Shown here: in pieces, positions 26,203-34,360 of the stretch
Numbering within the stretch: the stretch's first letter is position 1
How the letters are laid out: each line of letters begins with the position of its first letter
Assembly: GCF_008000815.1 (NCBI RefSeq)
Contig: NZ_CP042806.1
Span: forward strand, 4,526,001-4,590,000
Direction of reading: 5' to 3'
Length of the DNA: 64,000 nucleotides
From: Terriglobus albidus
GTDB lineage: Bacteria > Acidobacteriota > Terriglobia > Terriglobales > Acidobacteriaceae
Notes under the pieces: model-generated
What the model was told of the DNA's origin: nothing
Database searches by the model: none
Seen by the model: only the letters and a program-made list of their open reading frames with translations
Translations under genes and position numbers: made by a program

Positions 26203-26840
26203 TGGCAACAATGGTCACACCACCCAAGCGGCCAATCACGATGGCAGTGCGTCTACGAAGGCGCACTGCCATCATCTCGCGCTGGTTGCATATCTATCTT
26301 TCGATGGTCTCGTTCGCCATCGTTCTCTTCTTCTCGATCACCGGCATCACACTCAACCATGCTGAGGCGCTGGGAGGAAAAGAGAAGACCACGGTCACTC
26401 AGGGTGAGCTTCCGCACGAATGGCTGCGTCCCGCGAATGAGGCCGAGCCCGACAAACTAAGGATTGCCGAAGAACTCCGCTCACGCCATAAGTTGCATGG
26501 AGCCGTCTCCGACTTTCGCGTTGATGACAACCAGCTCGAGGTCTCCTTCAAGGGACCTGGGTACGCGGCGGATATCTTCATCGATCGCGACACCAACAAG
26601 TACGACCTGACGGAGACCCGTAACGGGTTCATCGCCGTCATCAACGATCTGCACAAGGGACGTGACACAGGCGCAGCCTGGTCGATGTTCATCGACATCT
26701 GCGCCGCGCTGCTGACGCTGGTTTCATTGACCGGTCTGGTGCTTCTGCTCTTCGTGTATAAGCGCAGAGTCTCCGGCATGATTGTCGCCGCCGCCGGAGC
26801 TTTGATTGCCTATCTGGTCTACCTGCGCTTCGTCCCCTGA
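26202..26840 (+). CDS. PepSY-associated transmembrane protein
   Basis: 212 residues. One TM helix near the N-terminus (WLHIYLSMVSFAIVLFFSITGITLNH), a periplasmic PepSY-like region (about 60-150: FRVDDNQLEVSFKGPGYAA, YDLTETRNGFIAVINDLHKG), then two closing TM helices. PepSY-TM proteins act with flavin or heme in metal (ferric) reduction or as enzyme inhibitors; the His in NHAE and DLHKG are possible heme ligands. The adjacent ApbE points to an FMN-linked redox protein. The ATG at 26202 shares its A with the last base of repeat copy 4. Its 3' end overlaps a convergent gene by 117 bases. Confidence 0.8.
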   Translation: MATMVTPPKRPITMAVRLRRRTAIISRWLHIYLSMVSFAIVLFFSITGITLNHAEALGGKEKTTVTQGELPHEWLRPANEAEPDKLRIAEELRSRHKLHGAVSDFRVDDNQLEVSFKGPGYAADIFIDRDTNKYDLTETRNGFIAVINDLHKGRDTGAAWSMFIDICAALLTLVSLTGLVLLLFVYKRRVSGMIVAAAGALIAYLVYLRFVP

Positions 26841-27908
26841 CGGTTCAGGCGTCGCAGCCTGGGCCGTATAAACACTGGTCACGATAAAGCCCTCCGTCAG
26901 CGGTTGTTCGCCGCGAAGGAGGGCGCGTACCCAGGCAAGAAAGCTTCGCCGCCGAGAGGCAAGTTCAGTCGCCCAGCGCACCTCTTCCTCACTTGCTTCG
27001 CTGACCAGCACCGATCCCAGAACAACATCCTCATGCTGATCGCCGCCGAGGCGTTTCACCACTCCCGTCGCCCACGCAGCCGCCTCCTGATCACGCGGCT
27101 CATAGTAGCCGCGATGGATTCCCTCAGCAATACAGCGAGCGAAGGTCTGCTCCGCTGCATCGAAGCCATTGTTGAGCGTCTGCGGGTCGATGAGCTTGCC
27201 CCCTTGAAAGGCACGATCCGGCACTTTCACCAGGTCTGAGGCCATGGTGTAGTCAGTGCGCATGCACTGCCCGACGGTGGGCAGATAGAAGTCCAGCCGC
27301 AAGATCCAGCGAAGCAGACGCAACGGCTCGGCTTCAAGCGCCACGCAATGAATCGTTGTACGATCCCAGTGGCCGTCCGCCATCAGAACGGCCTCTCTGT
27401 CCTCCGGAGGCATGCGATCCCACAGATCGTGCTTCCGCAGCAGGTCGATGTGGAGACGGCGGGAGAGCACCTCCATTCCCTCCGGGATGGTCTTCTCCTT
27501 GAGGAAGCCCTCGCTTCCGGCGCGATCGACCATGACGGCGAGCAACAGCATCTGCTCCGCAAAGTGCTTACGAATACCCTGTATCTCTTCGGCCGAAGGC
27601 AACGGCTTTTCCTTCGAAGGTGCAATGCTCGGCGGCGTGTCGTCCTGCTTGTTACGGCGATTCAACCACCAGATCACAGGAAGGATGAAAGGAACGATCA
27701 GAATCGCGCCCATACCTACAAGCCAGGCCGTATAAAGGACGCAGAACGCCGGTACGATGAGCAGCACCAGAAACTGCCGCAACCGTTTGCGCGCGCGGCG
27801 ATCCTTACGGGCACGCTTCAGGTCGGCATAGGCCTGCACCCAACTGTGTTTGCCCAGAACGACCTGCCAATAGCTCCGTTTAAAGAGCAGGGCGAAGAGC
27901 GAGTACAT
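26724..27908 (-). CDS. Uncharacterised membrane protein, possibly DUF4272-like
   Basis: 394 residues. A basic N-terminal segment (KRARKDRRARKRLRQ) precedes one or two TM helices (about 45-85), then a mostly helical cytoplasmic part with EDREAVLMADGHWDRTT and LEAEPLRLLRWILRLDFYLP, a pattern that reminds me of DUF4272; this is from memory and unconfirmed. The Gly/Asn/Gln-rich C-terminal tail of about 39 residues is encoded opposite the end of the PepSY-TM gene. ATG 27908 lies 18 bases from repeat copy 5. I do not recognise a function. Confidence 0.6.
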   Translation of the reverse strand: MYSLFALLFKRSYWQVVLGKHSWVQAYADLKRARKDRRARKRLRQFLVLLIVPAFCVLYTAWLVGMGAILIVPFILPVIWWLNRRNKQDDTPPSIAPSKEKPLPSAEEIQGIRKHFAEQMLLLAVMVDRAGSEGFLKEKTIPEGMEVLSRRLHIDLLRKHDLWDRMPPEDREAVLMADGHWDRTTIHCVALEAEPLRLLRWILRLDFYLPTVGQCMRTDYTMASDLVKVPDRAFQGGKLIDPQTLNNGFDAAEQTFARCIAEGIHRGYYEPRDQEAAAWATGVVKRLGGDQHEDVVLGSVLVSEASEEEVRWATELASRRRSFLAWVRALLRGEQPLTEGFIVTSVYTAQAATPEPSGDEAQVDQIGNQSSGGGDNHAGDSALIHEEQKHQTGQ

Positions 27909-27925
27909 CGCTCTATGGTAGCGGC

Positions 27926-28041
27926 TAGAGCATTTTCCCTGTAGGTGTCGTGTAGGGCTTCTGTATCTATGGGCGTTTTCCGCAATGAAAACGCCGCTGC
28001 ACGACCCTTACGGGATATCCAGTAAAAGAGAAAATGCTCTA
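27926..28041 (-). repeat. MITE-like element, copy 5 (116 bp)
   Basis: Termini TAGAGCATTTTCCCTGTA and AGAGAAAATGCTCTA, core GGCGTTTTCCGCAATGAAAA. TA at both ends. The right-end CTA (28039-28041) is the stop codon of the FG-GAP gene on the minus strand. The reconstructed empty site reads AAG TAG CCG in that frame. Confidence 0.9.
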
Positions 28042-29265
28042 CTTCGCGGACTTTGTCAGGTTCTCCGCCAGGAAGAGGCCGGATTTTCCAGCACTGATGA
28101 TGTCCAGGTCACCGTCACCATCAATATCAACGACCACTGTCTGGACACCCGCGCCCATGCGTCCGCCGTAGTCGACGATGTGACGAATCCATTCCACCCC
28201 GCCGTTCCTTGCGTTCGCTTGCATCCCGGGCAGCTTACGCCACTCGTACCAGTAGATACCGACAGGATCGCGCTCGCCGGGGTCGTTGCCGTTGTGCGCA
28301 AAGTAGCGTTTTCCTGCGACGAAATCAATCTGCCCATCGCCGTTGAGGTCCACGGGAACAACCTCATGCGCCTGTGACCAGGAAGCGTCAATGATGTGCT
28401 GCGTCCAGGTTCCATCCGCATTCTGTTCGTACCAGGCGAAGCCATAGTCATGGGCCATACCGGCAACGATGTCCTTGCGGCCATCACCGTTGACATCGAT
28501 CAGGTGAAGCTGACTCATGGAGATTCGCCCGTTGTTGACGGGGACCACCGACGCATCCTGGCGCATCCCTGCGGGAAGAATCGGCTTCGCGCCCCAGTCA
28601 TTGGCATGGAAGGTCCACTCCGCTGAACTATTGATGTCCGCAGACGCTTCCAGCCATCCACGCGGTGTGAGGATATCGGTGCGGCCATCGCCGTTCAGAT
28701 CGCCTGCGCCGATCCCATGACCGTAGCTCTGGTGCGAGACCGTGTGCTTCACCCACTTGTGGTCTTTGAGTTCGAACCACGCGGCCGGAACATTCTCCCG
28801 ATCGAATTCAGGCAGAAGTTCTTCCGCCTTGCCATCGTTGTTCAGATCGACAAGGAAAGCAAACTCAGTAGGGCCGCTGTTGTCGATCTCCGTCACCTTC
28901 CATGCACCGCCTGCCTTGCCCGGATTCTTCAGCCAGACGATGTTGTGCGCGAAGTAGCTGCACTGGATCACGTCGGGCCAACCATCGCCGTCCACATCCA
29001 TGACCTGGTCGCTGAAGTTGTCGATGTAGCCGCTGGAGTAGTCGATCTGGCGCAGCGGATGCTTTACCCAGCGCGGTCCCTCGTACCAACTCTCGCCGGC
29101 GACGATGTCGAGCTTGCCGTCCTTGTTCAGGTCCGCCACGGCGACAGTCTCGCCATACCCGGGGTCGATCATCGTTGTACGAAAGGCAATATCCGCAGGT
29201 CGGCTGGCAGCATGAGCTACGGCCACCATGGCCGCCATACCAAGGACGCACAACAGCTTTTTCAT
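28039..29265 (-). CDS. Secreted FG-GAP/VCBS repeat beta-propeller protein
   Basis: 408 residues with a signal peptide (MKKLLCVLGMAAMVAVAHAA) and about seven FG-GAP/VCBS repeats bearing the calcium-binding pattern DLNKDGKLDIVAG, DVDGDGWPDV, DLNGDGRTDIL, DVNGDGRKDIVAG, DLNGDGQIDFVAG, DIDGDGDLDI. It probably folds as a seven-bladed propeller in the periplasm or at the surface. ATG 29265. It follows the GH92 gene on the same strand with 45 bases between, which fits a shared role in polysaccharide or glycoprotein binding. Confidence 0.88.
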   Translation of the reverse strand: MKKLLCVLGMAAMVAVAHAASRPADIAFRTTMIDPGYGETVAVADLNKDGKLDIVAGESWYEGPRWVKHPLRQIDYSSGYIDNFSDQVMDVDGDGWPDVIQCSYFAHNIVWLKNPGKAGGAWKVTEIDNSGPTEFAFLVDLNNDGKAEELLPEFDRENVPAAWFELKDHKWVKHTVSHQSYGHGIGAGDLNGDGRTDILTPRGWLEASADINSSAEWTFHANDWGAKPILPAGMRQDASVVPVNNGRISMSQLHLIDVNGDGRKDIVAGMAHDYGFAWYEQNADGTWTQHIIDASWSQAHEVVPVDLNGDGQIDFVAGKRYFAHNGNDPGERDPVGIYWYEWRKLPGMQANARNGGVEWIRHIVDYGGRMGAGVQTVVVDIDGDGDLDIISAGKSGLFLAENLTKSAK

Positions 29266-29310
29266 CGCGATGGAATCTCCCTGAGTTTCAGCGGAGGAAT
29301 TATTCCATTC

Positions 29311-31605
29311 CTAGTACGCAGCCGTCGACATCGAGTAAGGACGAGCCGAAGGCGTACGGCCAAACTCCTTGTTGGGCGTGCTCTGCATCGTGAAGTGAAA
29401 CTCGCCGCCGGCAAGCAGCTCGTCATGACGCAGGAAGACCCGGGTCAGTGGCTGACGATTCAATGAAACGCTACCAACGTAGTCACCGCTTCCCTCCTTC
29501 ACAATGCGCAGCGTCTTTCCGTTTGGCAAGTGCAGGGTAGTTTCATCAACGAACGGGCGGCCCAAGACATATTCATTGCTTCCCGGAGCCACCGGATAGA
29601 AGCCCATCGACGTAAACAAGAGCCACGCTGACATCTGCCCAAGATCGTCGTTTCCGACAAGGCCATCGGGAGCGGGACGATACTGCGACTCGATAATCTG
29701 CTTCAGCCGCTCCTGCGTCCGCCACGGCGCGCCAGCGTAGGCGTAGAGATACGCCAGATGATGGCTGGGCTCGTTGCCGTGGATGTACTGTCCAATCATG
29801 CCTGCGATGTCTTCAACGTCGGCATATTGTTTGGGATCGACCTTGGCGTCGAACATGGCATCGAGCTTCTGGATCAGCTTGTCCTCTCCGCCAAGCAACT
29901 GGATCAAGCCGGCCTCGTCCTGCGGCTGATACCAGGAGTACTGCCAGGCATTGCCCTCGGTGAAGCCGCTGCCATTGCCCGCCTTGGCCGGATCGAAGGG
30001 CTCGCGAAAACTGCCGTCTGCAAGACGGGGACGGACAAAGCCGCTCTTTGCATCGAAGACATTGCGCCAGTAGGCTGCACGCTTGGTGAACTCCTGCTCG
30101 ATTTCCTTCTTCCCCATGGCATGGGCCATCTGTGCGATGGTCCAGTCATCAAAGGCATACTCCATGGTCTCCGATGCAGACTCGTCATCGTGATCGACAG
30201 GCACATAGCCGCGATCGATGTACTCGCCCACTCCCTCATACTGGCGATAACGAGCGCTGGCGACCATGGCGTTCAGCGCCGCCTCGGCGTCATACCCTCG
30301 AATGCCCTTTCTGTACGCATCGGCAAGGATCGGCACGGCGTGGTAGCCGATCATGCACCATGTCTCCAGCCCGGCAAACTGCCAGACAGGCAGAATCCCA
30401 TACGGGCTCTGCTGCTGCGAGGCGATGAGAGAGTGGACAACGTTATTCGTACGCTCTTCCGGCTGCAGCAGCGTCATCAGTGGCTGCTCGGCACGATAGG
30501 TATCCCACAACGAAAAGGTAGAGACAAACTCCCAGTTCTTCGCCTGGTGCACCTCTTCATCCGGACCGCGGTAGCGGCCATCCACATCCATCGCAGTGCT
30601 GGGAGCCATCAGCGCGTGATAGAGCGCGGTGTAGAGATTCTTCTTCATCGCCTCCGTTCCGGAGAATTCCACACGGCCCAGCTCCTTCTCCCAGGCTGCA
30701 CGAGCCTGTGCGCGGACACCATCGAAGTCGAAACCCTTGACTTCGGCATTCAGGTTGGCGATCGCTCCCTCTTCGCTGACCGTCGAAAGCGCCACCTCTA
30801 CTACCAGAGGGCGGGCAAGCTGTCCGAAATCGAAGGCAGCGACCAGGCCGCGGCCTTCCTTGAATGGAACGTCCGTCGCATCGCGGCGCACCCCGGAGAA
30901 GCCGAGATACTCCTGCGGCACCGGCTCCACATTGCGGAAGAGATGCCCGGTCACCGGCGCCGAGAACCGCATCGCGAAGTACAACTGGCGCGCCGGAGCC
31001 CAGCCACGCGTCTCACGCATCCCTGTCACCAAGCCACCTTCGCGAAGGCGAACCCGCGACCACATCACCTTTCCCGCATAGCTGTAGATCGACGAACGCA
31101 GATCGACGACCAGGTGCGCCGGCTTGTCCGATGGAAACGTGTAACGATGCACACCGACACGGGTTGTCGCGGTCAGCTCCGCGCGCACCTGCGGGGTATC
31201 GAGCGTCACGGCATAGTAGCCAGGCTCGGCCGTCTCGCTCTTGTGCTGGAAGGTCGAGCGGTAATCAGCGGGCTCGAGCTTCACCTCGCCTGCCTCTGGA
31301 GTAATCAGCACATCGCCAAGGTCGGAGTGGCCTGCACCCGAGAAGTGCGTATGGCTGAAGCCGAGGATCGAGCTGTCTTCATAGCGATACCCCGCAGCCC
31401 ACTTGTAGCTCTGCTTGAAGGGCTTGATCTCGGTATCGGGGCTGAGCTGCACCATGCCGAAGGGCACAACTGCTCCGGGAAAGGTATGTCCGTCGGGGCC
31501 GGTGCCGATCATCGGATCAACCGAGCGAAAAGCTGCAGATTGGGCTCCCGCAATTCCACCAAGGCATACCGCCAGCAAAGCCGAACGAACCAGAAGACTC
31601 TTCAT
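29311..31605 (-). CDS. GH92 family alpha-mannosidase
   Basis: 764 residues with a signal peptide (MKSLLVRSALLAVCLGGIAG). GH92 hallmarks: VDPMIGTGPDGHTFPGAVVPFGMVQLSPDT at the N-terminal beta-sandwich (given here in part: DPMIGTGPDGHTFPGA), FSHTHFSGAGHSDLGD, and in the (alpha/alpha)6 barrel WDTYRAEQPL, GNAWQYSWYQP, EPSHHLAYLY and GNDDLGQMSAW. Family enzymes are calcium-dependent exo-acting alpha-mannosidases, often alpha-1,2. ATG 31605 was chosen for the signal peptide; the longer frame runs into repeat copy 6. Probably operonic with the FG-GAP gene. Confidence 0.94.
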   Translation of the reverse strand: MKSLLVRSALLAVCLGGIAGAQSAAFRSVDPMIGTGPDGHTFPGAVVPFGMVQLSPDTEIKPFKQSYKWAAGYRYEDSSILGFSHTHFSGAGHSDLGDVLITPEAGEVKLEPADYRSTFQHKSETAEPGYYAVTLDTPQVRAELTATTRVGVHRYTFPSDKPAHLVVDLRSSIYSYAGKVMWSRVRLREGGLVTGMRETRGWAPARQLYFAMRFSAPVTGHLFRNVEPVPQEYLGFSGVRRDATDVPFKEGRGLVAAFDFGQLARPLVVEVALSTVSEEGAIANLNAEVKGFDFDGVRAQARAAWEKELGRVEFSGTEAMKKNLYTALYHALMAPSTAMDVDGRYRGPDEEVHQAKNWEFVSTFSLWDTYRAEQPLMTLLQPEERTNNVVHSLIASQQQSPYGILPVWQFAGLETWCMIGYHAVPILADAYRKGIRGYDAEAALNAMVASARYRQYEGVGEYIDRGYVPVDHDDESASETMEYAFDDWTIAQMAHAMGKKEIEQEFTKRAAYWRNVFDAKSGFVRPRLADGSFREPFDPAKAGNGSGFTEGNAWQYSWYQPQDEAGLIQLLGGEDKLIQKLDAMFDAKVDPKQYADVEDIAGMIGQYIHGNEPSHHLAYLYAYAGAPWRTQERLKQIIESQYRPAPDGLVGNDDLGQMSAWLLFTSMGFYPVAPGSNEYVLGRPFVDETTLHLPNGKTLRIVKEGSGDYVGSVSLNRQPLTRVFLRHDELLAGGEFHFTMQSTPNKEFGRTPSARPYSMSTAAY

Positions 31606-31615
31606 CTCGCCATCG

Positions 31616-31726
31616 TAGAGTGTTTTCCCTGTTGCTGGGTATCCCGAATGGGCGTGCATCGGCGTCTTCGTCGCGGAAACGCCCTATGATGGAAGCTCTG
31701 GACTGCACCCACAAGAAAACGCTCTA
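31616..31726 (+). repeat. MITE-like element, copy 6 (111 bp)
   Basis: Left TAGAGTGTTTTCCCTGT, right ACAAGAAAACGCTCTA, core GGCGTCTTCGTCGCGGAAAC. TA at both ends. It shares CTATGATGGAAGCTCTGGAC with copy 4 (subfamily II). It lies between the divergent GH92 and mutarotase-like genes, so it occupies their promoter region. Confidence 0.85.
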
Positions 31727-31744
31727 ACCGTTCGCCGCGCTACC

Positions 31745-32770
31745 ATGGGCACGATGAAGTCACTGATGCTCGCCCTGGCTGCTCCCCTTCTCGCCGTGCA
31801 CATAGCTTCCGGACAGTGCCCCACCGACGCCGCGCCGGATGCTCCGCGCGTCACGATCACCAACGGCAAATTGACCGCCGTGGTGCATCTGCCGGATCCG
31901 CAGCGGGGCTACTATCGCTCAAACCGTTTCGACTGGAGCGGAAGCATCGCCTGCGCCACATTGAATGGCCATACCTTCTGGGGACAGTGGTTCTCTCACT
32001 ACGATCCGCTAGGCAACGACGCAATTACCGGTCCGGCGGAAGAGTTCCGCTCCCCCGATGGGGCCGAGCCCGGTTATAACGAAGCCGCGCCCGGAGGTCT
32101 CTTCGTCAAACTCGGCGTCGGTGTGCTGCGCCGGCTCGACGAAAAGCCCTACAGCTTCGGCGGAAAGTATCCCATCGTCGACTCCGGCACCTGGACGTCG
32201 ACCTCCAACCGCAACTCGGTCACCTCTACCCAGGTGGTGCATTCCACTATCGGCTTCGACTACCGCTACACCAAGACGGTGGAGATTGACCGGAAGGCTA
32301 ACATCATCCGCCTCCACCATAGGCTGACAAACCTGGGCAAGCGCCCCATTGACTCCGCACTCTACAATCACGTCTTCCTTCAACTGGACGGGAAAGGTCC
32401 CGGTCCTGGCACCAGTGTCACGCTAGCCTTTGCGCCAACCGTGGAGACGCCGTTCCCTGACTCAGTCTCCGTCGAAGACAGGACCATCCGCTTCCTTGGT
32501 CCTCCACCGAACGGAAGAGCCGTTGGCTCCTACCTGACTGGCTACACCCCAGGCACCCCCAACGCTATCGAGGTCATCGACACTACTACCGGTTTCCGCG
32601 TCCGGCAAAAGACCGATGCGCCCATCGTGAAGTTCTATTTCTGGGGGCATAGCCGGGCCACCTGTCCGGAGGCCTATATCGCCATCCACGTAGCTCCCGG
32701 CAAAACCCAGCGCTGGACGACCGAATTCGCACTGGAGGCGCCGGCAGCGGCATCTCCCGCTCCGCGATAA
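31745..32770 (+). CDS. Secreted galactose-mutarotase-like beta-sandwich protein
   Basis: 341 residues, signal peptide (MGTMKSLMLALAAPLLAVHIASG; MKSLM at residue 4 could be the start). The body is all-beta with YYRSNRFDWSGSI, the GPAEEF segment, KTVEIDRKANIIRLHHRLTN and an NHVFLQLDG strand, resembling the aldose-1-epimerase/galactose-mutarotase sandwich. The catalytic His/Glu pair cannot be assigned with certainty, so it may be carbohydrate-binding only. Divergent from GH92. ffh follows after 14 bases, possibly on the same transcript. Confidence 0.65.
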   Translation: MGTMKSLMLALAAPLLAVHIASGQCPTDAAPDAPRVTITNGKLTAVVHLPDPQRGYYRSNRFDWSGSIACATLNGHTFWGQWFSHYDPLGNDAITGPAEEFRSPDGAEPGYNEAAPGGLFVKLGVGVLRRLDEKPYSFGGKYPIVDSGTWTSTSNRNSVTSTQVVHSTIGFDYRYTKTVEIDRKANIIRLHHRLTNLGKRPIDSALYNHVFLQLDGKGPGPGTSVTLAFAPTVETPFPDSVSVEDRTIRFLGPPPNGRAVGSYLTGYTPGTPNAIEVIDTTTGFRVRQKTDAPIVKFYFWGHSRATCPEAYIAIHVAPGKTQRWTTEFALEAPAAASPAPR

Positions 32771-32784
32771 ACTGAAAAGCGACT

Positions 32785-34167
32785 ATGTTTGAGAATCTCC
32801 AGGAAAAACTGCAGCGCGCGTTTAAGAACCTTCGCGGTCAGGGGACCGTCAGCGAAGAGAACATCAGCGAGGCGCTGCGCGAGATCCGCCTTGCCCTGCT
32901 CGAGTCTGACGTCAACCTGAACGTCACCAAAGACCTGATCGAGCACATCCGCGAAAAGGCGCTCGGCCAGCAGGTAGCGACGGCCCTGTCGCCGACAGAG
33001 CAGGTTATCAAGATCATCCACGGCGAGCTGGTCGAACTGCTGGGCCGCGACACCGCCCGCTTCAAGTTCGCCTCGCAGCCGCCTTCGGTCATCCTGATGG
33101 CCGGCCTGCAGGGTTCCGGTAAAACCACCACCACCGGCAAGCTGGCCCAGTGGCTGAAAAAGGGCGGCCACCGCCCCATGCTGGTCTCGGTCGACGTCTA
33201 TCGTCCCGCCGCCCGCGAACAGCTCGCCGTTGTCGCCAAGTCCATCGGCACCCAGCTCTATACCGGTAATGTCGGCGCCGACGAAGCCGGAACGCCCCTG
33301 GTGCTGCGCCTGGCTAAAGAAGCCAAGCGCGACGCCGCCAACTTTGGCTGCGACATCCTACTGGTCGATACCGCCGGACGCCTGGGCATCGATGAAGAGC
33401 TGATGGGCGAGATGTCAGAGCTGAAGAAGCTCCTCAATCCCTCTGAGATCCTCTTCGTCGCCGACGCCATGACCGGCCAGGACGCCGTGAACTCGGCCAA
33501 GGCCTTCCACGACCGCCTCGGCATCACCGGCGTGGTGCTCACGAAGATGGACGGTGACGCCCGCGGAGGCGCGGCCCTGTCGATCCGCCAGGTCACCGGA
33601 GCTCCGGTCAAGTTCATCGGTACGGGTGAAAAGCCCGACGCCTTCGAGCCCTTCCACCCCGACCGTATTGTCAGCCGCATCATGGGCATGGGTGATATTG
33701 CCACCCTGCTGGAGCGCGCCGAAGAGAAGCTCGACCGCGGCAAGGCTGAGGCCTTCGCCAAGAAAGCGCTCGCCGGCGACGGATTTTCGCTGGAAGACTT
33801 CCGCGATCAGTTGCGGCAGATCAAAAAGCTCGGCTCCATGCAGTCCATCCTGAAGATGCTGCCGTCGGTCGGTCCGTTCCAGGGCCTGCAGCAGGCCGCC
33901 GGCCAGGTGGACGAGAGCCAGTTCACCCGCGTGGAGGCGATCATCAACTCCATGACGGCGAAGGAGCGGCTCAACCACGAGATCATCTCCGGCAGCCGCC
34001 GCAAGCGCATCGCTGCAGGCAGCGGCACCAGCGTGCAGGAGGTCAACAACCTGCTGCGCCAGTATGCGCAGATGCGGAAGATGTTCAAAGGCATGGGCGC
34101 CGGCGGCGGTAAGATGCAGCGCCGCCTGATGAGCCAGATGGGCAGCATGGGACGCTTCGGGCGCTAG
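32785..34167 (+). CDS. ffh: Signal recognition particle protein Ffh
   Basis: SRP54-type GTPase of 460 residues: N domain (1-90), G domain with GLQGSGKTTTTGKL (G1), DVYRPAAREQL, DTAGRLGIDEELM (G3), TKMDGDARGG (G4), and a Met-rich M domain (about 300-460, ending MSQMGSMGRFGR) that binds 4.5S RNA and signal sequences. With FtsY it targets membrane proteins co-translationally. The stop TAG (34165-34167) begins with the left TA and G of repeat copy 7; the reconstructed empty site still reads TAG, so the protein is not truncated. Confidence 0.97.
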   Translation: MFENLQEKLQRAFKNLRGQGTVSEENISEALREIRLALLESDVNLNVTKDLIEHIREKALGQQVATALSPTEQVIKIIHGELVELLGRDTARFKFASQPPSVILMAGLQGSGKTTTTGKLAQWLKKGGHRPMLVSVDVYRPAAREQLAVVAKSIGTQLYTGNVGADEAGTPLVLRLAKEAKRDAANFGCDILLVDTAGRLGIDEELMGEMSELKKLLNPSEILFVADAMTGQDAVNSAKAFHDRLGITGVVLTKMDGDARGGAALSIRQVTGAPVKFIGTGEKPDAFEPFHPDRIVSRIMGMGDIATLLERAEEKLDRGKAEAFAKKALAGDGFSLEDFRDQLRQIKKLGSMQSILKMLPSVGPFQGLQQAAGQVDESQFTRVEAIINSMTAKERLNHEIISGSRRKRIAAGSGTSVQEVNNLLRQYAQMRKMFKGMGAGGGKMQRRLMSQMGSMGRFGR

Positions 34168-34276
34168 AGCATTTTTCCCGTAGGTGTATTGCAGGGCTTG
34201 TGCATTGGCGTTTTCCGCAATGAAAACGCCAATGCGCGCTCCTCCCGGGATACCCAGTAACAGGAAAAAGGCTCTA
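34165..34276 (-). repeat. MITE-like element, copy 7 (112 bp)
   Basis: Termini TAGAGCATTTTTCCCGTA and AACAGGAAAAAGGCTCTA with TA at both ends. The core hairpin is extended to a perfect 14-bp stem, GCATTGGCGTTTTC (34202-34215) and GAAAACGCCAATGC (34222-34235). The left end forms the ffh stop codon. Confidence 0.9.
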
Positions 34277-34302
34277 GAGAAACTCAACTTGGGCCATACA
34301 CA

Positions 34303-34341
34303 GGGTGCCCCATCCATTGCGAAGCAATGGATGGGTGCGGG
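34303..34341. repeat. REP-like hairpin downstream of ffh
   Basis: GGGTGCCCCATCC... with stem CCCATCCATTGC / GCAATGGATGGG (12 bp, loop GAA; 34309-34335). It shares the GGGTGCCCCA head with the RAYT-flanking repeats at 4.15 and 4.70 kb and may be a non-autonomous relative. Confidence 0.65.
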
Positions 34342-34360
34342 AAAGAATAGAGCAACAAAG

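Noticed and set aside
29758-31689. A 643-codon open frame opposite the GH92 gene
   Set aside because: Shadow of the GH92 coding frame; no domain, and it starts and ends without regulatory signals.
27926-31726. Copies 5 and 6 as ends of a composite transposon
   Set aside because: The copies belong to different subfamilies, and no transposase gene lies between them.
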